A stretch of 64,000 bases of DNA from positions 1,922,001 through 1,986,000 of the forward strand of contig JAQSEB010000019.1 of the NCBI GenBank assembly GCA_030063045.1, written 5' to 3'. The stretch's first letter is position 1; every line of letters begins with the position of its first letter. Below the pieces are notes generated by a model. The model did not search any database, had not been told where the DNA came from, and saw only the letters and a program-made list of their open reading frames with translations. Made by a program: the position numbers and the translations under genes. This DNA is from Pratylenchus scribneri. Lineage: Eukaryota; Nematoda; Chromadorea; Rhabditida; Pratylenchidae. Positions 1 to 11,419 of this stretch are shown piece after piece.

Positions 1-66
1 ACATTACGGATGCAATTTTGGTGAAATAAATTAAAATATTGAATTTAAATGTGGAATCATTTTTAG

Positions 67-700
67 AATGATTCAACGGCAGCATCTAAAGTGGTCATTA
101 TCGCCGGACATATTTATGGTGGTGGGTTGGCAAATTATGCTTTGGCCAAGCAAAAGGGCAAACAAGTTTGGATGACGGAACATTACAATGATGGGAATAA
201 TTGGGCGAGTTGTATGCTGACGGCAAAGGAAATACACGACGCAATGACCGTAGCCGAGTATAATGCATATTTACTGTGGTGGTTCAAGGATGACAAAAAT
301 TTGGGTCCAATTGATGGGAACGGGAATCCAACAATGCGTGGCTTCGTGATTGGTCAATGGGCCAAATATGTTCGACCAGGCTTTGTTCGGGTGGATGCAA
401 CCTACAATCCAAGTAATGGAATCTATGTCAGTGCCTTTAAAAATGGAAATAAGGTTGGTGGGAATTATATTTTTAAATTTGAATTGTCCTTAAAAGGTTG
501 TGATTGTTGCGGTCAATACCGGTGGATCGTCGGTCAGCCAACAATTCAGCATTAACGGTGGAACAATTCCAACATCGTTCACTCCACATATTTCATCGAA
601 AAGCAAAAAGATTTCGAATGAGGCAAATGTGAATGTGGCCAATGGATCATTTACATATTCCCTGCAAGCACAAAGTGTGACCACATTTGTGTCAAATTGA
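67..700 (+). CDS. GH30-type glucuronoxylanase, 3' part (two exons)
   Basis: This is the C-terminal part of a secreted endoxylanase of the GH30 (formerly GH5) XynC type, which cuts glucuronoxylan in plant cell walls. Exon 67-453 follows an acceptor (ttttag). It carries the catalytic-nucleophile motif WMTEHY and the W-rich strand WWFKDDKNLGPIDGNG. A 43 bp intron (454-496) leads to exon 497-700, which encodes the beta-sandwich end (VAVNTGGSSVSQQFSING). The frame switch between the two parts is explained by the intron and is not a break. The 5' end, including the signal peptide and the acid/base Glu, lies before the window. Plant-parasitic nematodes are known to have acquired such enzymes from bacteria. 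Family assignment is confident; activity is inferred. Confidence 0.9.
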
Positions 701-1166
701 TTGAAATTGATGAGGAAAATGGACAAGAAGAATTGAAATAATAATATATTGAAAAAATTATGAAATATTTCGGTTTTCCTAAAATCAGAAATTGTTTTCC
801 TATATTCCATTTTTTGCATTAAAATGACTTAATAATAAATAGAATTTTAGATTAATTAATTCTATCCTTCGCTAGTATATTTTGTACTTTTTTGAAAAAT
901 TTATCCAGAGAGAAAAATTGTGAAAATGAAAGGAATAATGGAAAATTGTTAAAAAAGAAAAAAGACAAAAATGATTCGGGAAATATTAAAGAATTAGTGA
1001 ATGAAAAATGAAAAAAATATAAATCGTAAAGACATCAGCAAAATCAGATTCGTTTACAAAACATGAAAAAAGTCTTATTAAATATAAAAAATAAATTATC
1101 ATCACAATTTAATTTTGTTAAATATTTCCACTTTTATTTAATGCTCATTCTTCAAGGCATATTCAT

Positions 1167-1685
1167 ATTCACACTAGGGTTGCGCCCCCGCAGTGCGGGG
1201 GCGGGTTGTGCGGGGGTCGGGGTTTGCGGGGTTGGCACTTGCGGGGACGGGTTCGGGGGTGACCCCTTGCGGGGGCCCCCGCGGGGATCCCCGCGGGGGC
1301 GGGGGTAGCGTAAATTTTTTAAAAAGCCACATTTTTCAAATAAAAAATTTTTTTGAAGAAAAATTTCATCCAAAAATGGCCGCGCAGCGAAAAATTTTAC
1401 CTAAAAATAGCCTCGCAGAGAAAAATTTTAATAAAAAATTTTAATATCCTACAAAAATTTGGTCAACATTTCCCTATCGAACCCCATTTTCCTTGAAAAA
1501 TCCAATAATATGGGGTGCATGTTCACCCCCGCGGGGGTGCGGGGGCGCGGGGGTGGCTCTTGCGGGGATGCGGGGGCGCGGGGGTGGCATATGCGGGGGT
1601 AGGGTCGGGGGTGAAACCCAAAAAGTGCGGGGATCCCCGTCGGGGGTGGCCCCCGCGGGTGCGGGGGCGCAACCCTAATTCACAC
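1167..1685. mobile_element. non-autonomous hAT element (503 bp) with 8 bp TSD
   Basis: The element spans 1175-1677. It starts TAGGGTTGCGCCCCCGC and ends with the reverse complement (GCGGGGGCGCAACCCTA). It is flanked by a perfect 8 bp direct repeat ATTCACAC at 1167-1174 and 1678-1685. An 8 bp duplication of the form nTnnnnAn and TAGGG termini are typical of hAT transposons. The ends are extremely G/C rich, with runs of four to six G or C, in strong contrast to the AT-rich middle (1310-1500). There is no transposase, so it depends on an element elsewhere. Apparent ORFs in the G-rich ends are compositional. Confidence 0.85.
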
Positions 1686-1768
1686 GTCCGCCAATTTGTG
1701 AACAATGTGTTGAATTGTGCTTCAATTTATTTGGAATCTAGGAAAAGAAGAAAAAATATGAATTTTAA

Positions 1769-2221
1769 TTATTTTAAAAATAAATTTTTAACCTTTTCAT
1801 TTTCCATAAATCCCACAAAAAGAGTACAATATTTTTTATTCGCCTCTATAATCGGTGCCAAAAGATTGTCCAAATTTTTGGGTTTATTTTTCTCTTTTTC
1901 ATCCCAAACATAATAATAACAATCCAATAAAATTTGATGCCGTCGATTTAATTTGACCGAATATGCTGCAAAAAATTGACTGGGTCTCATCCAATTTTCT
2001 TTCACTTTTTTGAGATTGATTTTGAGAAGAGATGGAAGATACATTTCATATAATTGGCGTATGTCCACAACTAAATTTAATTGTAAAAAATTTTTTTTGC
2101 CAAAATTTTTCGATCCATTTTTGATAAAAATTATATTATTAGGAATTGGTCCAATTTTAATATGATGGCCAAAAATTAAAAATTTTTCAACAAAATTTTG
2201 TATTAAAAATATAATGGTCAA
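1769..2221 (-). CDS. unrecognised protein, ~150 residues (single open frame)
   Basis: I do not recognise this product. The frame runs 150 codons in AT-rich DNA and has believable composition: a hydrophobic N-terminus, then a mixed charged region with LYEMYLPSLL, WMRPSQFFAAY and CYYYVWDEKEK. It ends just beside the hAT element. No acceptor or better start was fixed, so it may be an exon of a longer minus-strand gene. It lies downstream of, and in the same orientation as, two other unrecognised minus-strand genes. Confidence 0.35.
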   Translation of the reverse strand: MTIIFLIQNFVEKFLIFGHHIKIGPIPNNIIFIKNGSKNFGKKNFLQLNLVVDIRQLYEMYLPSLLKINLKKVKENWMRPSQFFAAYSVKLNRRHQILLDCYYYVWDEKEKNKPKNLDNLLAPIIEANKKYCTLFVGFMENEKVKNLFLK

Positions 2222-2287
2222 AAAATTACTAAAAATTAAAATATAATTAATTTCAATATTTAATTTATTTTCATTTTATTATTATAA

Positions 2288-2541
2288 TTAAACATTTTTG
2301 CCTGTTTCCAGTGGCATTTCCACATATGCATTTTCTTTTGCACTTTCAAGGAATTCATTTTCATTTCGAATTGCTTCCGGAATTTGGCAATGACTTCGAG
2401 GATATTTCATACACATCCAAAGCCAAGTGATTGGATCATATTTTTTAGCGAAGAAACGCAAATAAACTTGTAAAAATACTAACGAAGCTGCGAAACTCAA
2501 AAGAGCCAAAGGAAGGGCCAAACGCTTTCTTCGTACCAATC
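2288..2541 (-). CDS. terminal exon of a small membrane protein
   Basis: An acceptor (aaccatccag) precedes this exon, which runs open to a stop at 2288. It encodes an RRKR basic stretch, then a ~20-residue hydrophobic segment (LALPLALLSFAASLVFLQVY), then a polar tail with the motif YDPITWLWM. The basic residues before the helix suggest a single-pass membrane protein. The DPITW motif also occurs in the minus-strand gene at 5482-5983, next to a hydrophobic segment, so the two may be related. Upstream exons were not resolved. Function unknown. Confidence 0.4.
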
Positions 2542-2640
2542 CTGGATGGTTGTTGTTAGATTTATTTTTAGATTATCTTTTAAATTATAAATCTCCCGCC
2601 TTTTTCAAAATTTTATATCAAAAAGATTAATTAAATTTTA

Positions 2641-4710
2641 TTAATGAGAATTACCACCTGTCTTATTTATTGCAATTTTATTTTCTTCTTCTCCATTTTC
2701 ATTATAATATTTATTACTTCTTTTTCTTCTAAATATTTTGGTAAGCAATCCTTCCCATCCATTCCTTTTTAATTCTTCTGAATGTCGCCTATTTTCATTA
2801 TTAATTGGCAAAATTCTTGAATTTTTAACATTTTTCGAATGCATATTTTCTATTTCTGCATCCATATCCATATAATGTTGATAATTTTCTAATTCAATTT
2901 TGTCCAATATTTCATCATCAATTTTTCGCCCATTTTTGTCCAATTCCTGGAATCCTTCAATTGCCAATAATTCTGTCCTTTCCTTCAAATTCTTTTCACA
3001 CAATTTTGTACACAACTTGCCAAATTGTTTCAAAACTTTTTTTGCCATTTTCAATCCGGCGATTTTCTTCTTATTTTTTTCATTTATCTCTTCAGCAAAT
3101 TCATAAATTCGACAGGGAATTCGTCGTAATGTAATGTATAAATGCCTTTCACCGATATAATTTTTATATTCCCTAATATTTAATGTATTTGGCCATTTAT
3201 TTTTCTCAAATTTCTCTCTTGCCAGTTCAAAAGTTTTCTGATTGATAAATAATTAATCATTTCTTTATTTTATTTTAAAAATACCTCGAATAATTTAATA
3301 AAATTTTTGGGCTCATTTCCCAATTTTTCTTTTCTCAAATCTAAACGTTTCAAATTCTGATTCAAACCAATTAGGTAATCTTCTCCATAATTTTCATAAA
3401 TAATCCGGCATTGGTCTTGGTTTTCTGCAGGTTGTGCCTCTTCCAAATCTTCGCCATAATTAACCGCCTTTGATCGGCCAATGGTGGCCAGAATTGCAGA
3501 TGAAAATTTTTTTGCCCAACTGGAAATTTTGGATGCAGATTTTGCCAATAGATTACTTTCTTTTTGTATTCCCAACAAATTTTCCTCCAATATTTGGAGG
3601 AATTCAATTTGCTTTTCTTTAACATCAAATTGGCTCAAAAAGTCCGCTCTGAATAAATTTGAAATGGGAATAAATTTTAATTAAATTTATATTTATTTTT
3701 ACAAAATATTCCATAATTTCGCCCTTCTAATTTTATTCCTTTCTTCTTCCCCTTTTTTTCCTTCGTCCACAATTTCTTTTTTATTAATAATTCTTTTTCC
3801 TCCATTAATTTCTTCTGCAATTTTTCTAATTAACCCTTTTTCTTTAGGATTCGCCCTTCTAATTTTATTCTTTTCTTCTTCCTCTTTTATTTTTTCCCTT
3901 TTTCCTTCATTCTCAATTTCATTCTCTTTAACAATTCTTTTTACTTCTTTAATTTTTTCTTCAATTTTTTCAATTATTTCCTTGTCTTCAGGGTTTTCAA
4001 ATTCAAATGGAGCATCATAGAATTTTTCTTCTTCCTCCTCTTTCTCCTCTTCCTTATCAATATTTTTTGCATTTATATTTTCTTCATTTTCATTATTCTC
4101 TTCTTTTTCAGGAACTTTTTTTAATAACAATAATTCACGACAATTTTTCACCTAAAATTTTCAATATATATTTAATATTTTTCTAACAAAATAAAAATAA
4201 AAATAAATGCTTTACTTATCGTATTATTTGCAATTTTATGATAAAATTATTAATCAAATTGTTATAAATATTTATTATTTATCCCTACCGTGTCCACTAT
4301 AATTGGTTCATTTGTCATTGTCCAATCCCCTTGCATTCGAATACATTCACATTTAAGTAATTCAAAGAAAAGGTCTTCGAACTTTTCTTTTTCTTTTTCA
4401 TCCTTCCATTCTTTTTTATTCTTTTTTATTTTATTCCATTCTTTTTTATTCCATTCTTCTCTCCTTTTTTCACATGCATCTTTGTCCGGCAATTTTAACC
4501 AAATTCTATTGAAATTTTTATAAAGATTTTGCGAATTTTTGTCCTCATCAGCAAGAAGCCATTTTGAAATTTTCACATGGCCATAAGGGATAAGGCGGTT
4601 TTTGAATAGAGTCAAAAAGAGGGATTCCCTTTCGGACAATGAGTGTTCGGGATTTGCTGGTGGCTCATAGTTTTGGACTGTTCGACTGTGTTCATATTGC
4701 AACAATTCAG
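2641..4710 (-). CDS. unrecognised acidic/basic coiled protein, four exons (5' incomplete)
   Basis: Four exons join with consistent phase: 4289-4710, 3703-4151, 3285-3648 and 2641-3237, giving about 610 residues. The introns are bounded by GTAGGG...TTTTAG, GTAAAA...TTCAG and GTATTT...ATCAG. The first exon is K/E/W rich (KKEWNKIKKNKKEW). The second is a highly charged Glu/Lys stretch with a loosely repeated segment (KNKIRRANPKEKG and RNKIRRAKLWN). The later exons contain amphipathic helices (EFLQILEENLLGIQKES). It looks like an extended helical, partly disordered protein. The first exon starts after an acceptor, so the N-terminus lies upstream and was not found. I know no matching family. Confidence 0.55.
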
Positions 4711-4809
4711 CTTAATTTTAAAAATAATTGAGCAATGAACAATAAAGTACTTTTTCCAGTAAAATTGTGTACCAATAATTCGTAGAGCTATCAAATTATC
4801 ACTATAGTT

Positions 4810-5470
4810 ATAGTCATAGATGGGACAAGGAAAATCAATTAAGGCGGGGAAGGGTCATATAATTTCTATGTGGGGGGGGGGGGGGGTGGGGGGTGTATTT
4901 TTATATACTTGGAGGACCTCTGGTATCTGGTACTTATAGAGTTTAGTTCTATACTCTTAAAAGATAAGTGTATGATATTCATTGCTAATAAAATACTTGC
5001 TTAACAATCATAACCATCTCATTAACGAACTATGGAGGTGTCTTTTATTTTTTCTAACTAAACTGGATGTGTTGTTATATACTTAATGTTTACAATATTA
5101 TTATTATGAGGAGGTACGATCTGTACTAGTTTTAGAGAAATGTGATGAATTTGAATGGTCAATTCTATAAGAAAATGCTGAATTTTTAGATTTTTTGTTT
5201 TTGTAAACTTTTTTCAAAATATCTGAATCTTGACCCCAAAATCAGATTTTTTGATATCATTTGTCTGAATTTGAAAATTTTTTGATCGGGCCCTTATTTA
5301 TTATGAGACCTAACAAACACTCCCCCATCCCCCTACCAATATGCTATGCCTTTGGAAATATAGCATGAATAATTTGGATTGCTATTCTTATCAAAAAAAA
5401 GTCAAAAGACAAAATGATTCATCCCTTTGGCATAATTTTTCAAAATGATTCCAAATTTATTTTAATAATA
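4810..5470. other. gene-free stretch
   Basis: Only short open frames occur here. There is a G homopolymer around 4873-4886 and AT-rich unique-looking sequence. I see no gene, RNA or clear repeat boundary. Confidence 0.4.
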
Positions 5471-5481
5471 TATTTAAAAAC

Positions 5482-5983
5482 CTGTTTCTTTCGAAATTTT
5501 GTTGAATATTTTCATATTCGCTTGATGGATAAATTCGCGCACAAATAATTCCTCTTTTGTTGGCTTACAAAAACTTTTAAATTTATTCCTCTTCATTCTT
5601 TTGATGCATCCCTATAAATTAAATTGTAAATAATTTTTATTTTAATTCATTTTCACCTCATCATCGAGGAACCATCCAAAAATATTAATTTTCAATGAAA
5701 TTTGGGCCTGTATAAATGGGGCCAAAAATCCACTCCAAACTACAAGTAGCACAATTGTGCCCACGGTCCACGTTATTGGGTCCAAAAAACGTTTCTTCCT
5801 GGTATGGAATAATTCCGAATTTTTGCCATAAAAGTTTGAATATTGAGCAGGAGGATTAACATTGTATTCCAATTCATTAACATTTTCTTCAATTTGTTCA
5901 GCCAAAATTGATTGATGATGAAAGAATAAAAATGCCCAAAATATAAGGGAAAATTGAAATAATTGGCTCATTAATATTTTCAA
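5482..5983 (-). CDS. small secreted/single-pass membrane protein with dibasic cleavage site
   Basis: Exon 1 (5657-5983) starts with a signal peptide (hydrophobic residues 5-28, likely cut near SILAEQ). A short acidic ectodomain follows, then a furin-like RKKR at about residues 62-65, the motif FLDPITW and a ~20-residue hydrophobic segment (GTIVLLVVWSGFLAPFI). A phase-0 donor (GAG then GTGAAA) joins to exon 2 (5482-5611), a Lys/Arg-rich cytoplasmic-type tail. Exon 2 ends at a further donor (ACAG then GTTTTT), so the C-terminus is unresolved. Function unknown. The DPITW-plus-helix layout recalls the exon at 2288-2541. Confidence 0.5.
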
Positions 5984-5999
5984 CTAAATTTTGAAAAAA

Positions 6000-6840
6000 T
6001 TTTATTTTTTTAAATTAAATATTTAAATTGGAATTTTATTTTTAATGTGCGAGATCATTCCGTGCACGGACTCCAAAAATACCATTTTCACAAAATTACG
6101 TTTAATCCGTTTTTTAAAAGGGCCATTAATATTGTTTATTAAAACCAATTACTAGCTTAATGGAAAAGAAGAGATTGTATTGTAAGGAATAAAATGTGAG
6201 TTCGAATCCTATCAACTGCAGATTTTTGAGAAACTGAGCCTGTGCATAGTGATAACTTTTTATTTTGAAAAATGTCACGGTTAAACGGAGCAGCAAAATG
6301 TAGGAAAACGGAATCCGTGCACAACAATTTGGAATAACCGCTCATTTTTGAGGGCCAAATCGATTTTTGGGAATTTAGGATAGGGATCGGGAGGGGATCT
6401 GAAGGGTTGAGACTATGAGCTTTGGATGGCCTTTCATATAGGCTGCGCAAATGCTGGGCAAATGGATTTCATATATTCCCCCACCCCCCTAACCAATCCC
6501 ATTATTAGCCACTCCTGATCAAGCTATACAAGACTTCAAAAAGCCAGCAGCATTTCCATTCATTCAATCGGCTCGCAGGTCACTACAATTGATTGAATGA
6601 GAGAAATTCAAACAAGAAAATATAATTCAAATTTTGGCCAGAGAACAAAAACGGAGCTGTACTGAACGTCATTCATTCATTGGCAAAACATCGATACCAA
6701 TTTACATTTTCCCTATCCTCCATTCAGCAATTTTTCATACTTTTCCATACGAAAATTGCACAAATGGATCAAAGAAAGCAAAAATATTGAAAGAATAAAA
6801 ATAAATTTTTTATCAGTGAACATTTGAATATTCCATTTTT
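6000..6840. other. gene-free stretch
   Basis: No convincing coding frame. The 97-codon minus frame at 6157-6450 has no splice signals, signal peptide or family resemblance. No repeat boundary is evident. Confidence 0.35.
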
Positions 6841-6850
6841 ATGTTTTTAT

Positions 6851-6993
6851 CAAGTGCAAAATCCGCATGTTTTTGGACATTCTTCTTGCATTAATGATTT
6901 ATATGTTGGATCATTGCAAAGTTGCTTCAAATTTGGACAATCCGATTGTTTGTCCGGCAACTTTCGATCGGAACAAGCAGCCGAAGGGTCCAC
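6851..6993 (-). CDS. ShKT-domain exon
   Basis: This open stretch encodes one ShK-toxin-like domain with the six-cysteine pattern and the typical ending CPKTCGFC, followed by a stop. It is close in sequence to the ShKT domain encoded at 7376-7871 (EECPKTCGFC against EQCPKTCGYC). It is probably the last exon of that gene. However, the donor at the end of the 7.4 kb exon and the acceptor here do not agree in phase, so it could also belong to a separate or decayed copy. ShKT domains occur in many nematode secreted proteins. Confidence 0.55.
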
Positions 6994-7375
6994 TTTAGTA
7001 TAGCAATTTAATTAATATATTTCATAGATAATATTGGAAATTAGCGAAATTCTGGAACCCCTGGCGCTGGACTAGCGTCTTTTGGAAAGCTTGGTTTCTA
7101 GTTTTCGTACAGACTCGAGATTATGCTCATTCGACACAGCATGGTCGATTTACTTTGTGAAATTTTAATTTCAGACTGATTTAGGAGTAAGATTTAGGGG
7201 TAGGGATAGTTAGCTGGAGGCGGGAGAGGAATATAGCGGAAAGTGTTACTAAACAATCTCTTACAGGAATGAAATTTAAATTTCATATAGTAAATCTACT
7301 ATGCCTAGTCGACTAATTAAGCCTATTATTGATTCGGTACGAAAATCGAAAATTGGAAGCCGAGATTTCAAAAAT

Positions 7376-8726
7376 TTACCAGCCCAGGGCTTCTAGCGTA
7401 TTCCCTATTCCGGTATTTGCTAATTTCCAATATTCGTTGCCATATAGGTATATCAAATAAATGATATTTTCAGTAAAATTTGTATCTAACCAACCTTTTA
7501 CGGTTTTTACGGCTCCTCCACTTGTTCTCTGCACTCCGCCCATCCCTCTTTCTGCACTTTCCGCCACATATTCAGCCAAATCCAAAGTGGGATCATCACA
7601 ATATCCGCATGTTTTAGGGCATTGTTCCTTCATCAATTCAATGTACAATGGCTGGGTGCAAAGTTCTTTGCGTTCTTTGCATTTCGATTTATTTTCGTCC
7701 GTTTCGCCCGAATCCAATGCATCTCGACAATTTGGATCGTTAGGTTGAGGTGGAATTCGATGTCCGGTTATATCGCCTTTCAATTTATTTGTTTTCTTGC
7801 AAATTCCGTCCGTGTCGCAAAAAAATGGTGTTGCACATTTTGTTTTCATATATGTGCATGCTGACAACAAAAGGGGACCATTTTATTTTGAATAATTTTT
7901 TAATAAATGAAATGAACAAATATAGCACTCAAAATAATACTCTAATATTCGAAAATTAATTAATTAATTCCATTTCCCGCTGTTAAAAATTATATAATTA
8001 AGTCCCAAACTGTATCATTGCCTAATAGAATAAATTAAATTAACCAAAAAATATTATATTAATTTTAATTTTTTACGTTGGCCTTCACCGCCTCCATCGG
8101 GAATTGGGGTCACCCCAATTGGTGATTTTGTTGTGCCACTCAACAAATCCTTCAATGTTTGGGCATTCTTATTAAAATATTAGTGAATTATTAAGAAATG
8201 TTACAAATTTTATTACCATTGCTTTTTTCAAGCAAACTCCTTGGTCTGTTGGTGCAGCCGGATTTGGACGACATTCTTCTGCGGCAATACATTGCGGGGA
8301 TGCAACAGTGCATTTTACTTAAATATTATTATTATCTTTTATGCAAATTTATTAAGAAACAAAATGAGCTGCCAAAGAATGGGGAACCCTCAGTCTTCAT
8401 ACAAACGCGCAAATCATTACATAATTTGTCTGGTCCACATTCAAGATGCGTGCCACATCCATCACCAACATCTTTTTTCAATTTTTTTATAAGAAATATT
8501 AATCATTTTTTGTACTTCTTTCAGTGAAATCTTCGCATTTAGATGCTTTTTTATCACAATTGAATGGTGCACAATCCTCATCTCTTGTACATGCTGGATT
8601 TTTACAGGCAAGACCTGTGGCTAATTGAATGCAGGCAGTCTGAGCAAAAGGAAGGAATTAAACGAAAATTTAATGTCAATATTACCCCATCATGGCATTG
8701 ATTGCCAGTAGGGAGTTTGAGGCATG
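7376..8726 (-). CDS. multi-exon secreted Cys-rich protein with ShKT domain (5' incomplete)
   Basis: At least five exons are recognisable on the minus strand (about 8686-8726, 8530-8640, 8340-8480, 8215-8330 and 8070-8170), leading into 7376-7871. The upstream exons encode cysteine-spaced segments (for example ACKNPACTRDEDCAPFNC and GCGTHLECGPDKLCN), suggesting a disulfide-rich extracellular protein. The last large exon carries another Cys cluster, then a ShKT domain with six Cys ending CPKTCGYC, then a non-Cys tail. Several joins are phase-consistent, for example GATGGG/GTAATA to ACTGCC and CAAC/GTAAAA to CATGCA. The signal-peptide exon was not fixed. Role unknown; likely secreted. Confidence 0.6.
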
Positions 8727-8879
8727 CTAAAAGAATAAAATAACACTACAAATTATTCATTCAATTTTAAATAGCATACGCCAATTATCAGTAGCAGCAA
8801 AAATATTGTTACGATGGAAAATATAAAAAATAATGATCAAAAATTGTGAAAAATAATAAATTTTTGATGAATTCATTGG

Positions 8880-9690
8880 GAATTGTGCGGATCAAAAGGA
8901 AATGGTCAAAATGGGAAATTCTCGCGGATTGCCATCACTATTAAATAAAGGAAAGTTGGGCAAATGATATAAGTAAAATAAATATTTTTGGCAAAACAAA
9001 GTTAATGCCAAACAAAGAATATTCTTACTTATTTCCTATTTTCCTTTATCCTTCATTCAACCTTTCATTCGGTCATTCATTCTTTCCCTTTGGCCAATGG
9101 CTTTAGTCGAATGAATAAACAATTGGAAAAAAGTGTAATTTTGTTATTCCGTTATTCTCTTTTGTTTTTATAATTATTACTTTTTCTGGTAGAAATTTTC
9201 ATATTGTTGATTTATGATATAATTTTACTTGGAATAATTTTTTAGTAATATTTTTAGAAGGAAAAATATTAATTTTATAAAATAATAAATTACTAATTTA
9301 AAATAATATTTTAAATTCTAAAATTTTATTTAGCATCATTATTTATTAATATTTTTTAAGAAGGAAAAAATATATGAATTTTATAAAATTAAAAATTATA
9401 GATGTTTTCAAAAACTCTAGCGGTTTTTTCTAGGGATTTTTTCGATTTGCGATTTGCATATCTAGGGGTTAATAATTAAAAATCATATTTTAAATTTTAA
9501 TAATTAATTTATTTGGCAGAATATGAATTGAAAATTGATTGAAGTGAGCCGAAAAGAAAAGGATTCAATTGATCCCCAACCCCAAAAAAATTGTTAAAAT
9601 TTATTGTTGGTCATAATAATAATATTTTTTATGCTAAAAATGAAAAATAATTTTGAATTTGATGACCAGTGTAATAGAGAAATTAAAAAA
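8880..9690. other. gene-free AT-rich stretch
   Basis: Very AT-rich sequence with no sustained open frame on either strand. It probably holds the upstream region of the Cys-rich gene and the 3' flank of the chemoreceptor gene. Confidence 0.4.
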
Positions 9691-9691
9691 A

Positions 9692-11415
9692 CTAAAATTT
9701 CATTTTTTTATTATAGACAATAGTGAATAATTTTAATTGGTTATTATTTTGCTCATCTTTATGGATTTTATTTTGCATATTTTGTTGAATTTGTTGGCCA
9801 ATTTGACTTGAATTGTTCCTCTTCTTGAAAATATGTCTCAAAACAATGCGATAAGGGCGGAATGTGAGAATACTGGACAATGGATTGATTGTGGGCAACC
9901 AATACATGGGAATGGTCATCAACAATGAAATGGTCTCCACCATTTCATTTTGCCCATTTGAGACCATATATATGGAATAAGCCCTCCACCATAAATTCAA
10001 TGCCAACAAAAACAGTGGCTGTGATGCCTAAGGTTCATTAAAATATTTCTATTTGCTTTAATTATTGTCAATTAAATTAATATTTTAAGCCTATTCAAAT
10101 TTATTTAATTTTTTTTTCTGTATATTCCGCTAACAATGTCTGCCTACCAATATTATCAAATTGATGGTCAATTGTTTGTTCAAATCTTTCAATTTTGTTT
10201 CCAATGAAACATTTTTGCGGACAAAAAGGACAATTCGAAGGGCACAAAAAAGAATAATTGCATAAAATAGGATGATAATTGGCTGTTGCAAAATTTGGAC
10301 AATTTGAGCCAAAGGAGACTGAATTAATTTAAATATTTAGAAATTAAAAAAAATTAATTAATTATTTTTACATTTATTGGATTGACAACAATAAAAATTG
10401 GTTGTTCATTGAAAGTGGAAAATCGTCGAATTGTTGAATTACTGACAGCCGCTTGTTTTTGTAAAGAATCGACGACAATATTTTCATTCAATAATTTGCC
10501 AATTGAATTGAATAAAGTGGCCAACAATGGAAGCAGCAATAATGCCAAATAATGTTTTATTTTAATATTCATATTCCTTAATAAAATAATTTCCATTTAT
10601 TTATTCTTCTCAATTTTATCACTTAAGGCAATTTTACTCGCTTTATTTTTTAATCCAAAAGTAGCTTTTGACTTATAATAAATCAGAAACCAGTTTTATA
10701 AACCCTGCAAACCTTATAACAAATTTGTAAATCTCCTCGATTCTTAGCTAATGGTATATAAAATATCAGGTTTTGACCTAAAATTAGAGTGGTTTAAAAC
10801 CAAAAATTATAAATATGGTTTAAATGGTTTATCTTGTTCGATTTCGATTTAAATTAAACTAAGAAATGTATATGTAAAAGATGCGTCTCTATGAAAATAA
10901 CAAATTGGTATAAGGTTGTAAGTAAAAGGTATAAAATCGATTTCTGATTTATTAGAAGTCAAAAACTATTTTTGGGTAAAAATAGGATCAAGATATTTTA
11001 TATTTACCAATTTAGTGTCAAATATCGATAAAGGAATTGGGAGCTGAGACCGTAAAGGTCAAAATTGTAGCATGAATACCAAATAATTTGTGAAATGAAA
11101 CGATTTTTGTCGGTTTGTAAAATTGTCATCAAAAATCCATTAAAAAAATAAATTAGTGAACGATTGGCATTGATGGTGACAGCCTTAAATATTAATTTAA
11201 ATTATTTTATATTGAATGATGAATACTGGCTGAACAGCGAAATTCATGGCCAAATTAATGAAATCGATCAAACAAGTTTGGAGCAGAATTCGACTATGCA
11301 ATCGCATTTTTTTCGGCGTTTTCCACAAAATCAGCCAAACTAGAAGAATATTTAGAAAAATGCCAAGCCCAAAATTGATCAGAGAATTATAAAAATGAAT
11401 TTGGGCAATGTCCAT
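9692..11415 (-). CDS. 7TM chemoreceptor-like GPCR, five exons
   Basis: Exons read on the minus strand: ~11190-11415, 11008-11183, 10372-10576, 10148-10318 and 9692-10027. Exon 1 starts at an ATG and encodes TM1-TM2 (LNILLVWLILWKTPKKMRLHSRILLQ). Exon 2 encodes TM3 with the nematode-receptor signature LSSQFLYRYLTLN. Exons 3-5 encode further helices, ending in TM7 with PTINPLSSILTFRPYR, a typical chemoreceptor C-terminal signature. Such receptors sit in sensory cilia membranes. The join of exons 1 and 2 is not certain in phase. The exon 2-3 intron contains a foldback repeat (10655-10976). Subfamily not assigned. Confidence 0.75.
10655..10976. repeat. foldback (MITE-like) repeat, copy 1
   Basis: The ends are inverted: CAAAAGTAGCTTTTGACTT at the left and AGTCAAAAACTATTTTTGGG at the right, followed inward by AATAAATCAGAAA and its complement. 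The whole ~320 bp unit is a degenerate hairpin. Close relatives occur at 28860-29230 and 45451-45740. It lies in an intron of the chemoreceptor gene. Confidence 0.75.
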
Positions 11416-11419
11416 TTTT

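Noticed and set aside
1063..1705. Several Gly/Arg/Pro-rich frames on both strands
   Set aside because: They are produced by the G/C-run termini of the hAT element and have no gene structure.
4873..4893. G homopolymers (also 60880-60893) as functional sites
   Set aside because: Simple homopolymers, prone to sequencing error; no context indicating a function.
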